Assembly (NCBI GenBank): GCA_026119935.1
Contig: JALRMH010000127.1
Span: 1-15,118 of the forward strand
Origin: Endothia cerciana
Taxonomy: Eukaryota > Ascomycota > Sordariomycetes > Diaporthales > Cryphonectriaceae
Reading direction: 5' to 3'
Length of the DNA stretch: 15,118 nucleotides
Positions 7,681-15,118 of this stretch are shown here, in pieces. The notes beneath the pieces are model-generated. The model did not search any database and was not told the DNA's origin. It saw only the letters and a program-made list of their open reading frames with translations. Within the stretch, counting starts at the first letter, position 1. Every line of letters starts with the position of its first letter. The translations under genes were made by a program, and so were the position numbers.

Positions 7681-8892
7681 AATTACTTATTTATTATTTT
7701 ATAGCAGCAAGGTTAAAAAGAGATCTTTAAAGAGTTGCAAAAGTACTATTCTCAAAAGCTATAGCTATAAGACTAGCGAAGTTAAGAAGATAGTTAACTT
7801 TACTTGTATATTCTTTATATAAGCTGCAGTAAGAGTAGCTTGTATTTTAATTATATCTAGTTAAGCCTGAGCTAGCTTATAATAATGCTTTTAAAGTATA
7901 TTAAAAAAGTTAGCACTGCTAGTATTACTGTTATTATTTAAATAGAGAGATATAGCAACTTTATTACAACTCTTCTAAGAAGTCTTTTCAATAGTAAAGT
8001 ATAACTGTTAATAAGTATTCTAAGCATCTATAGCTTTCTATTTATATTAAAGCTAGATAAGTTAGTAGAAATATTAAAGAGATATAATAAAGAGATTTAT
8101 ATAATCTTGCTTTGATTAAGTACTAAGCTATTTGCTTTTTCTAATTATAATAAGATAAAAAGCAATAATATTTAAAAGAAGCAGAATATCCTTAATATTA
8201 AAATAAGTATCAACAACTTAATAATAAGTTAGCAAAAAAGTTAAAGAGCTGTTATAAAAGGTAGATATATACTCTGATAGCTCTTTTAGTAGTTAATTTT
8301 AGTATATTATAAATAACTCTTAAAGCTTTTTAAAAAGGTTAGCAGAAGAACTATAATAAAGTTATAAAGAGGCTATATATATCTATCTTCTAGATATAAA
8401 GCTTCTTTATAAAAGAGTCTGTAATATATTAAAAAGCGTAATCTATAAATATATTCAAATGTAAAAGGGATATAGCTGCAGCTAGCAAAAGTAGTTATAA
8501 TATTATTAAGACTAATTTAAGCAAATATAGCAATATAACAGCTAATAAGCAGCGAAGTCTCTGCAATAGTAGGCTTTAATATAAAAAATAAAAGAAATAG
8601 AAGATATTGCAAAGAGTAGTCTGAAATATTATAAAGAGCTTTAATAGTCTAAGTGCTAGATGCAGCTAGCGCAATTTAAAAAAAGCTAGCTAATAAAGAC
8701 TTAATAAATATAATAGCAAAGCAGTAGTAAAATCGTAGCGATGTAAGAGCAGGGAGGTATATAAGAATATAGTTGTAGAGAGGTCTTATAAAGAATATAG
8801 AATATAAAAGGAAAAGAAGAAAAAAGTTAGCGAGAAATTGCAAGTAGGAGAAGAAGTATTTATAAGAAAAAGCTAAAGCGCTAGTGCAGTAC

Positions 8893-9115
8893 TGTTACGA
8901 CAACGGCGCTAGTAGCCTACGGCGCTAGCGGACAACAGCGCTAGCGGCGCACGGGCTATTCCCTTTCAAATAGCCAGCGACTCAGCACACTGATTCTTTC
9001 TACACTGTAAGAATCAGTCTCTGTATCAACAGATACCCAGCAGCTATCAATCAGACAGCCTGTTCTTGCTATATTATTGTAACTCTGCCGGGCTTATGTA
9101 ATAGGTGTTCTGACA
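8893..9115 (+). mobile_element. Solo LTR-B, GC-rich, with target duplication
   Basis: 223 bp starting TGTTACGACAACGG and ending GTGTTCTGACA, with perfect AGTAC direct repeats at 8888-8892 and 9116-9120. It is the same family as element 1's LTRs but in inverse orientation, so its RNA sense is the plus strand. It is visibly GC-rich against its surroundings and retains many CpG sites lost from the other copies, so it is the best reference for the ancestral LTR. It contains a 10-bp inverted repeat (ACTGATTCTT / AAGAATCAGT, 8989-9018) around the predicted RNA start. The age cannot be read from one LTR. Confidence 0.95.
8989..9018 (+). promoter_or_regulatory. Hairpin and predicted start of R in LTR-B
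   Basis: Perfect 10-bp inverted repeat ACTGATTCTT / AAGAATCAGT with a 10-base loop in the centre of the LTR. The second arm contains the 9 nt complementary to the site just inside element 1's 5' LTR. If priming is Tf1-like, the RNA would start near 9009. Both arms are mutated in the other two LTR-B copies. Confidence 0.45.
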
Positions 9116-9120
9116 AGTAC

Positions 9121-9430
9121 TTAGCAGAAGCTGCTACCTTTCTATTTAGAAAAAAGCAATAAAAAAATAAGGATATTGTAAAGGCATTATAAAGGCATTA
9201 TAATAAATACTGCAGACTTTATAAGACTTTATAAATAGGTTTTAGCAACTTTATAGAGTAAAAGTCTCTTTTTTTAAAAATAGTTTAATAAGTGCTAAAG
9301 CGTATTTATAAAACGAAAATATATATAATAAGCACTGCAGTAATCCTAGAATTCCTTAAGTATTAATTAAGTTTATATTAATAAAAGTAGTATTAAAGTA
9401 GAAACTTGTAAATATAAAAATACACTAAGT
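9121..9430. other. AT-rich region without recognised gene
   Basis: Contains a short direct repeat (AAAGGCATTAT twice near 9180-9203) and otherwise degraded A/T-rich sequence. The plus-strand frame of the unidentified gene may continue into its beginning. Nothing else can be supported. Confidence 0.5.
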
Positions 9431-9799
9431 AATATATATAAGTATTTACTACTTTTAAAGCTTTTAAATATATATATATATTTAGAATTTAAATTAATAA
9501 CTAAAGAGCACTAATAATATTTATCTAAATATACGAAATGCTTGTTTTTATATACCCTGCTCTTTAATATAGATAAGTTAGATAGCAATATATTTAAACT
9601 ATCTAAATATCTCTAAATAGCTAATATTCTAAGCTATTTATTTTAATTAGTCAAACTAATAATTCTAACTCTAGGTTATATAATTATAAGTTATATTTAA
9701 AGAAGAATAAGTATTAAACTTCTATTATTTTAAAAGATCTACTTTAAATAGCCTGTTGCTTGTATTTATTATTATAACTTATATATTAGATAGGTTATA
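9430..9799 (-). repeat. Putative 3' LTR of element 2
   Basis: It directly follows (in minus-strand sense) a polypurine tract and would begin TATAACCTATC (TGTAACC before a G-to-A change). It contains a TATA-like TATATAAAAA on the minus strand at 9554-9545. The far end is not determined: no second copy lies in the window, and the left boundary given is a guess. The partner 5' LTR should lie beyond 15118. Confidence 0.4.
9545..9554 (-). promoter_or_regulatory. TATA-like box in putative LTR of element 2
   Basis: Minus-strand TATATAAAAA about 245 bases from the putative LTR start, within sequence that is otherwise AT-rich, so chance occurrence is possible. Confidence 0.3.
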
Positions 9800-9802
9800 A
9801 TA

Positions 9803-9816
9803 TTATCTCCTTTTTA
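9803..9816 (-). other. Putative polypurine tract of element 2
   Basis: Minus-strand AAAAAGGAGATAA a few bases before the putative LTR start, in the same relation and with the same AGGAGA core as element 1's tract at 541-551. Confidence 0.5.
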
Positions 9817-9982
9817 TTAATTATTATCTTTAATAATCTTTTATAAGTTTTTTTCTATATTTTTCATCTATTTATTTATACCTTTCTAATTCGTTATATC
9901 GAACAGAGTTAATAAAACGCATTTTAAAAAGATAAAACAGAAAGATAGTCTTCTCTTTATTATTCTTCAAAATACTATTACT

Positions 9983-10513
9983 ATGCCTTCTTATTTCTTT
10001 TACAAAGGTTGTAGTATTTTATTATATTAGGCTTCTACTGATAATTCTACTTATTACGCAGAGTGTGTTCGTTTAAGTTATTCGAGATGCGATGTTCAGA
10101 GTTTGAGTTCTATAGAGATCCGCTAGATTAGTATCTAGCATTAGCGCTTAGAAGACTAGTTAAAGAGCGCTAAAAGCTGTCTTTAAGATGCTGCTGCTAA
10201 GGTTGAGCGTTTATACAAGCAGAAGCGTATATAGTTTAAAAAGATGATGAAAGCAGTCTGTTATAGTCTTTTAAGCGTAGAGGAGCTTGAGCAGGAGAAG
10301 GCTGAGGAGAAGCGTGCTTTTGCTGCTGTTTAAGTACAGACTATAATCTTTAAAGAGTCGGCTATAATAGCTAGGGATCTTTCTTTTAAAAGTTTTAACT
10401 AGAATTCTATAAATATAAGAAATTCTATAATAAATTAGTTTAGTTTTCTAGCTAAAGAGGTGCAGCTAGAATGATCGGCAGATATAGTTAGTCCTGCTGC
10501 TAATAGTCCTTAA
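9983..10513 (+). pseudogene. Antisense Cys-rich coiled-coil ORF inside element 2, broken
   Basis: ATG at 9983-9985 opens a 176-codon frame with about eleven internal stops, all derivable from CAA, CAG, CGA or TGG by one transition. The N-terminus (MPSYFFYKGC...) and YYAECVRLSYSRCDV form a Cys pattern in which several Tyr codons were probably Cys or His: roughly C-X2-C followed by C-X2-C-X4-C-X2-C. A long helical, charged segment follows (AAAKVERLYKQKR, VEELEQEKAEEKRAFAA), typical of a coiled coil. Composition is GC-richer than the surroundings. From memory, fungal genomes hold many uncharacterised proteins with a short Cys-rich N-terminus and such a coiled coil; function unknown. It converges on pol, whose end lies at about 10510. 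A host gene captured by or flanking the element is the alternative. Confidence 0.6.
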
Positions 10514-10565
10514 TCCTGACTAATTTATTCTTTTAATAGTATTAGCTGAGTTTTTAATTATAATA

Positions 10566-10680
10566 GAGATTTTCTAGTAATTCTTATATGTTTTCGCTGT
10601 TAGGGTATCTTTTCTATTTAATAAAGTATTCTTATATAGTATTTATTCCTCTATACTTTAGAATTCTTTCTACTTTATAT
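10566..10680 (-). pseudogene. Element 2 chromodomain
   Basis: YKVERILKYRGINTIQEYFIK, a stop (Trp in relatives), KRYPNSENIQELLENLY: the pattern YEVExILxxR...EYLVKWKGYPxSENTWEPLENL. Both Trp positions are lost. It forms the C-terminus of pol. The antisense ORF's 3' end lies just beyond it. Confidence 0.85.
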
Positions 10681-11117
10681 TTTAGTTTATTGTTTTCGAC
10701 TTCTATTATATTATTTATTAGTATTTCTTATACTGCTAGTTCTAGTAATAAGATGTAGAAAACTAAGTATATTTTTATTTTATAAAGTAGTACGAGTTTA
10801 TAATTAACTAAGGAGATTTATTATAAAACTTTAAAAGGTTTTAGTTTTTTATAGTTAAGTTTACTGCTAAGCTTAGTTATCTTAATGTTTTTATAAAAAA
10901 GGTAGACTTTATCTCTCTTTTATAGAATTAGTCCTTTAATCCTTTTAATATTTGTATAATATATTATCTGTTCTTAAGTAAATTATAGTTTTAACTAGAG
11001 TTCTTCCTAGATTTTCTTAATTTTCCTAACTCTTTTATCTGCTGCTTTTATATCTACTTTTAGCAGTGCTTTATAATAAGCTGTTAAGTTATATCTATAA
11101 AGTGTATAGAATAGTAA

Positions 11118-11330
11118 TGTCAGTAAAGCTTGTAGATCCGAATCACATAAGTCAGCTTGTCGAGTACCCTTAGCTAAAAGCCTGTATTGCAATGCAATAG
11201 CTAACATTTAAGGTCTAAGCTTAAAGTCCTAAGCCTAAAGCTAGTAGGCTTCCCTTTTATACAAATAGCTAGCTCTAGCTAGCTCTTAACCCTTAGCTCT
11301 GTTACCTTATAACACCTGCTACTTATAACA
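11118..11330 (-). mobile_element. Solo LTR-A copy 3, inserted in element 2 integrase
   Basis: 213 bp, TGTCAG...TTATAACA, perfect AGTAA repeats at 11113-11117 and 11331-11335. Its U5 end happens to be open in the pol frame: a 66-codon reading frame (11207-11007, minus) starts with ATG inside this LTR and runs into integrase. It is an insertion chimera, not a gene. Confidence 0.94.
11252..11262 (-). promoter_or_regulatory. TATA box of LTR-A copy 3
   Basis: Minus-strand GTATAAAAGGG, identical to copy 1 and at the same offset. Confidence 0.5.
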
Positions 11331-12179
11331 AGTAACTTCTTTATTATATTTATATCTGCGCTATTATAAACAAACTATATAAAGAGTAATAAGTTAACCT
11401 AGTTATCTTGTTCTTAATTAATATAATATTAAAAGTATTATTCAATAGCCTGATTTATTCTTTTTATCTATCTGTTTATTTAAAAATAAAATACTATAGA
11501 TATTCTATATTATATTTTAAGTTACTTTATAAGTGAAGTTTAAAACTTCAAGTTGAACTTCTTATCTCTATTAGAGATTATTTCTTCTAGTATATTATAA
11601 TTAGCAATAATTATCCTGAGAAATATATATATAAGTTCTTCTACTATACTGCTTTTTTTATAAAGGAGAAAGTAAGTATATTTACTTAGTCTGCAAACTA
11701 CTATTAGAATATTATTATATTATACTTTAGTTAAGAGTTTTTATAAAAGAAATAGCTTAATAATAAAGTCTAAGCTAATTAACTATTAAATAGTTATAAA
11801 TACTAGTAAAGGTTATAGTAGTTTATAAAGCTTGTATCTTTCTGCTTTATTCTTTTTATAATTATTATATTATTATAAAATATCTTTAATCCTTTTTCTA
11901 AAGCTTAGTAGGTTCTAGTATCTCTTAATTCATTTATAAGTAGCTTTAATTCTTTAATATCTATATACTAGGGCGCTATATATATCTCTAATATATTTAT
12001 CTTGTTCTATTCGAGTTATTTATTCAAAGTCTCTGTTTTATAATCTTATTTTAAAGGTTGCTGTAAGTTCTTTATATGTGTTGATAAAGTCTCCTTCCTT
12101 ATTAATTATAAAGATATTCTAGATTTCTTCTTTAATTTTATCTTAGTAATCTGCTCTTCTGCTAAGAGCGTTAGCTCTA

Positions 12180-12640
12180 ATATTATCTTTGCTTTAGATA
12201 TAAGTAATTTTGAAATCGAACTAAAATAAGTATTCTGCTTATCTTACTTGTCGTCTATTAAGTTCTTTATTATTATAAATATAGTAAAGTTTCTATAGTC
12301 TGAAAACACTTTGATTATATATTTAGCACTTATAAGGTAGTGTTCCTGTTCTTTAAATACTTTTATTATAGCTATAAATTCTTTATCTAGTCTTTTATAT
12401 TATAACTCTAGTCTATTTAATTTCTTTAAAAAGTTAGCAACTATTTATACTTATCCTTAGTTATCTTGTTAGTTGAGTTCTGCATTAAGTATATAATCTG
12501 ATAAGTTAGTATATAGCTTATATTCTCTTTAAAAGTCTAATTCTTTTAAAATAAAGTCTTTAGTAACTAGTTCTCTAATAGTCTTAAAGACCTAGTTTTC
12601 TTCTTTATTTTATTAAAAAGATAAGTCCTTTTTTATAAGA
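12180..12640 (-). pseudogene. Element 2 RNase H domain
   Basis: YKLYTNLSDYILNAEL (about 12535-12485) corresponds to LETDASDYAlGAxL, with the ETDAS Asp now Asn. LDKEFIAIIKVFKEQEHYL fits the DKELLAIvxAfxxWRhYL helix, and IKVFSDYRNFTIF fits VYTDHKNLxYF with His to Tyr. It joins RT upstream and the integrase linker downstream. Confidence 0.87.
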
Positions 12641-13190
12641 TTTATAAATAGTCGTGCGATTTCGCTATATTTACTAATAAATTATTTGTAGAAGTTAATA
12701 TATTCAAAGAATGCTTTAATATCCTTAATATTTTTTAATATAAGCTAGTCTTTAATTGCTTGTATTTTATTTCTTAAAGAGTATAACTAAATATTTATAA
12801 TATTTATAGCGTATTTAAAATGCTATCTTCTATTCTTCTCCTTTCTTAATATAGATATAGTAGTAACCTTCTTTAAAATCAAGCATTATAAACTATTATA
12901 TACTTTATAATCAATCCTTGATTTCCTTAAATAATAATAGAGAATATTAATTCTTCTTAATAATGTCGTTAAGCTATTTATAGTCTATATAGAGCTTAAG
13001 CTTTCTGTTTTTCTTTAGTACAAATAAAATTAAGTATTCTGCTAGCAATCAAAATAATCTGATATATCCTCTCTTAAAGCTTTTGTCAAAGTACTCTTTA
13101 AATGCCTTTAACCTTGCTTTATTAAGTCTATAAATAAAGAAGAACTATAGCTGAGTTCTTTCTTTAAGTAATATTTTATAATTATATAAG
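12640..13190 (-). pseudogene. Element 2 reverse transcriptase with YxDD block deleted
   Basis: Entry segment LFIDLIKQG, RLKAFKEYF, GYIRL (about 13160-13060), LKKNRKLKLYIDYK (family PKKxGKLRLCVDYR, near 13010), KN-YPLPLI equivalents (near 12955), and MLDFKEGYYYIYIKKGEE (family KLDLxxGYHHIRIxxGdE, about 12898-12845). Then KYYKYLVILF ends abruptly near 12775. The next recognisable residues are KIQAIKD, KNIKDIKAFFEYINFYK and SKYSEIARLF, which belong after the thumb. The NAPATFQ and YxDD motifs, about 85 residues, are missing, so this copy lost polymerase activity by deletion as well as by point mutation. Confidence 0.85.
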
Positions 13191-13689
13191 TTATATTTTA
13201 AAAGTCTTGTATCTAACTTGCTTTAGAACAGCTTTATAAATTTATAATACTCTTATAGTATTTTAGCAAATAATAATATTAGTTTGTTATTTTCTGTTTT
13301 TATTATTTAAAGAAATAGTAAGTACTATTAAGCGTTTCTATTTAAAGATAGTTCTTTCTTTTTGTATTTTTTATTAATATCTAAAGGTTCTAGTTATAGA
13401 ATTTCCTTATAATTCTAAAGTCTGCATTTCTATTATTGCTCCGAGTTAAACCGAGTGTCTCTAAGCTTATATATACTCTTTATTATATTAATCTGCTAAT
13501 GCTTTAGCACTATTTTAAGTTTATCGCTACTAGATTCTTCTTTATAAATTATTAGCCCTGCTAGTTTAAAAGTATTTATAAGTTTGTTTAAAGCCTCTTC
13601 TTTTAAGTATTTCTCAGTAACTGAACTCGATTCTTTGCCTTTGATTGCAACCTTCTCTATAAGTATAGCTTGTTCTTAAGAGATCTAGC

Positions 13690-13990
13690 TAGTAGTCTAA
13701 TTTAAAGATTATACTTCTTAAACTAAGAAAGTCTTATAATTAATTCGTAATATACTATATCTATAATATTTAATATAATAAAGGTTATACGTCCTTGAAT
13801 TAAAATAAATAGATAATTAGTTTTCTTATTAATTATATTTTAGTTATATATAACTAATTGTCCTTCTATAGTATTAAATTAATAAGGTTTTTCCTTTTAA
13901 TATTATTATATTTATACCTAGTTGATAATTACTAATAAAATAAAGTTTTCTTAAGCGCTACTATTTAATAGTGCGCTATATTGCTATTTA
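13690..13990 (-). pseudogene. Element 2 aspartic protease
   Basis: ALLNSSA followed by a stop and ENFI (active site at 13965-13954) matches ALLDSGAxxNFI: Asp became Asn and Gly became Ser, each by G-to-A. A later segment DIVYYELIIRL (near 13750) sits where relatives have DxILGxxWL. This enzyme would have cut the Gag-Pol polyprotein. Confidence 0.78.
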
Positions 13991-15118
13991 TTAATATAAG
14001 CATTTAATTTTATATATATATAGTTCTTTTCTATAGTATATAGAGATCTTTAAGCTTTAATTATCTATAGTTTTATTATAAGCAATCCTTCTCTTTTAAA
14101 AATTCCTTTACTCTATAAACTGCTTTTTAAGCTAGCTTTTTAGCCTGCTATTAGCTGTACTTATATTGTTCTTTATTATCCTAGTATTTATATTAGTTTT
14201 AAACTTTATTATAAATATAAATAATATAGTTATTTATCTTGCACTACTATTATTTGATTTTCTTATTAATATATTTTCTAAAGTAGTTATTTAGTAATCT
14301 AATATAAGTATTATTATACTTTTTATTAAGAACTTCTTTAAATTATAAATAAAATTCTTTAACTGTTTAAATAACTTAACTTTACTCTGTGACTAAGAAC
14401 TACTTATATTTTACTTTTTCTATAAAGTATATCTTGCAATTATAATATATATATAAAATCTATACAAGCTTATAATAGTTTCTATAGATTAAGCTAATTC
14501 TAGAGTCTTTTAGCTATTCAGCATTAATATTTTAAATAAGTACTATAGTAAAGAAATCTCTGAGATTAAATCTATATACTATATATTCAATTTTTGATTT
14601 TAAAGTAATCTATCTCTAGTCTAAGTCTTAGTTGTAAGTTTTCTCCTTATTTATAGTGTCTTTACTCTTTATTCTAAAAGTAATAGATTTTAATAATTTG
14701 TCTAGTTATTTATTTTAAAGGGTTTCTTCTCTTATAGTTTCTATAACTACTTAAAATAGGAAGCGTTCTTTATAGTAGGCTATTAAGTATAATTCTAAAT
14801 CTTTATCTCCGAGTTCTTGAATTTTCCTTTTAAATTCCTTTTTAAAAGTACTAGAACAGTCTAAATCGCTATTATCTAGGACTATATTATAAATTAAACC
14901 TTTTCTGCTTATTACTAGTTATTATACTTTTTTAAGTACTTTAAGAAATTATTTTAAGCCTTCTTTTGCTAAAAGGTATATTAAGCATTTATTATTATAA
15001 TAGAATATCTAGTTAAAGCATTTATAATCGTTAATAAAGTCTAATACTTACTTTAGTAAGATATTATTATTTAAATAATTAAGTTTTTATTATTAAAAGA
15101 TATTCACTTATTATTCTT
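13990..15118 (-). pseudogene. gag: Element 2 gag region, partial
   Basis: Sequence upstream of protease on the same strand, running off the window edge. Charged helical stretches such as KKEFKRKIQELGDKDLELYL (about 14850-14790) and FRIKSKDTINKEKTY fit a Gag. I cannot identify a CCHC knuckle with confidence; a Cys codon in KDC near 14095 may be its start. The start codon, 5' leader and LTR lie outside. Confidence 0.55.

Larger units (their letters stand above)
7681..9180 (+). pseudogene. Unidentified broken gene, possibly a transposase C-terminus
   Basis: Purine-biased plus-strand sequence with clusters of Lys, Arg and Gln or stop codons in several frames, strongest at 8600-8890. In one frame the segment reads GGIQEYSCREV, KEEKS, REIASRRRSIYKKKL. 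By eye this faintly recalls the basic C-terminal tail of fungal pogo/Fot1-type DDE transposases. No DDE motif was found and frames compete, so this is a guess. The solo LTR-B at 8893-9115 splits it; without that insertion the sequence runs on from GTGCAGTAC into TTAGCAGAAGC. No start can be chosen. Confidence 0.25.
10700..12030 (-). pseudogene. Element 2 integrase, split by LTR-A copy 3
   Basis: Zinc-finger region with GIKATYEQ-like RIKATYKQIKRYQNL (near 11960), LLQPLPV, then LDFI (first catalytic Asp block), YKESS, and the block FQIDRQIKRINQAIEQYF matching HPQTDGQTERxNQxLEQYLR (about 11500-11440). Then EQDN, NLLLFIQFVYNSADI leads to the insertion point at 11330. Removing LTR-A and one AGTAA repeat rejoins it to LLFYTLYRYNLTAYYKALL. 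The tail carries VDIKAADKRVRKIKKI and KRIKGPILQERDKVYL, the C-terminal GPY/F-like region. Confidence 0.85.
10510..13990 (-). pseudogene. pol: Element 2 pol (PR-RT-RNase H-IN-chromodomain), broken
   Basis: Leftward polyprotein remnant: protease from about 13970, RT 13190-12640 with an internal deletion, RNase H about 12640-12180, integrase about 12020-10700 split by LTR-A, chromodomain 10680-10566. Stops are nearly all TAA or TAG. Region 13690-13200 is the protease-RT linker, without a recognisable domain. The domain blocks match fungal chromoviruses as well as those of element 1, but the two elements are different families. Confidence 0.88.
9430..15118 (-). mobile_element. Element 2: second RIP-degraded chromovirus (5' part off window)
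   Basis: Minus-strand gag, protease, RT, RNase H, integrase and chromodomain remnants in Ty3/gypsy order. The sequence is clearly different from element 1 (for example a YRLSxARLxAF RT entry and a KRIKGPxLQExDKVYL integrase tail). It is heavily mutated throughout, has an internal RT deletion, and its integrase is split by LTR-A copy 3. A plus-strand ORF (9983-10513) lies between the end of pol and the 3' polypurine tract. gag continues past the window edge. Confidence 0.88.

Noticed and set aside
7045..9115. LTRs at 7045-7367 and 8893-9115 as the two ends of one short element
   Set aside because: They are in opposite orientation, and the second has its own perfect AGTAC duplication.
5182..9480. 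TA microsatellites (5182-5197, 9468-9480) as functional sites
   Set aside because: Short TA runs are expected in such TpA-rich sequence.
11007..11207. 66-codon minus-strand open frame
   Set aside because: It begins inside LTR-A copy 3 and runs into integrase; an insertion chimera rather than a gene.
1..15118. tRNA, rRNA, origin, or bacterial operon features
   Set aside because: No cloverleaf-like or rRNA-like segment was recognised, and the content is eukaryotic retrotransposon throughout.

Overview
This window looks like a gene-free, AT-rich repeat block of a filamentous ascomycete (Pezizomycotina) genome. The evidence is fungal-type Ty3/gypsy chromoviruses that end in a chromodomain. They are destroyed almost entirely by C-to-T and G-to-A transitions, as in repeat-induced point mutation (RIP): CAG/CAA/TGG codons became stops, Asp became Asn, and Cys/His became Tyr. 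I see no intact host gene, rRNA, tRNA or CRISPR. The species cannot be named from the sequence.

Layout. Element 1 (97-7367, transcribed leftwards) is a complete but dead chromovirus: 5' LTR 7045-7367, gag from an ATG at 7007, a CCHC knuckle near 5757, protease, reverse transcriptase, RNase H, integrase, chromodomain 2106-2239, polypurine tract 541-551 and 3' LTR 97-537. Region 7368-9430 is flanking AT-rich DNA that may hold a broken transposase-like gene. It is interrupted by a GC-rich solo LTR of the same family (8893-9115) with a perfect target duplication. Element 2 (about 9430 to beyond 15118, also leftwards) is a second, different chromovirus. It has a putative 3' LTR, a polypurine tract, a plus-strand antisense ORF (9983-10513), chromodomain, integrase, RNase H, an RT with the YxDD block deleted, protease and part of gag; its 5' end lies outside the window.

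Three 213-bp solo LTRs of another family (LTR-A: 272-484, 6421-6633, 11118-11330) are inserted into element 1's 3' LTR, element 1's gag and element 2's integrase. Each has a perfect 5-bp target duplication, so these insertions are younger than the elements they interrupt.

How the parts relate. LTR-A and LTR-B (element 1's LTR) share their terminal bases, which suggests related integrases. Element 1's LTR carries a 9-nt stretch complementary to the sequence just inside the 5' LTR, which fits Tf1-like self-priming. One LTR holds a five-copy, perfect 25-bp tandem array where the other copies of that LTR have a single unit. The second-look items are this self-priming match, the array, the antisense Cys-rich coiled-coil ORF and the shared LTR termini. 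I found no convincing novel defence or regulatory system.
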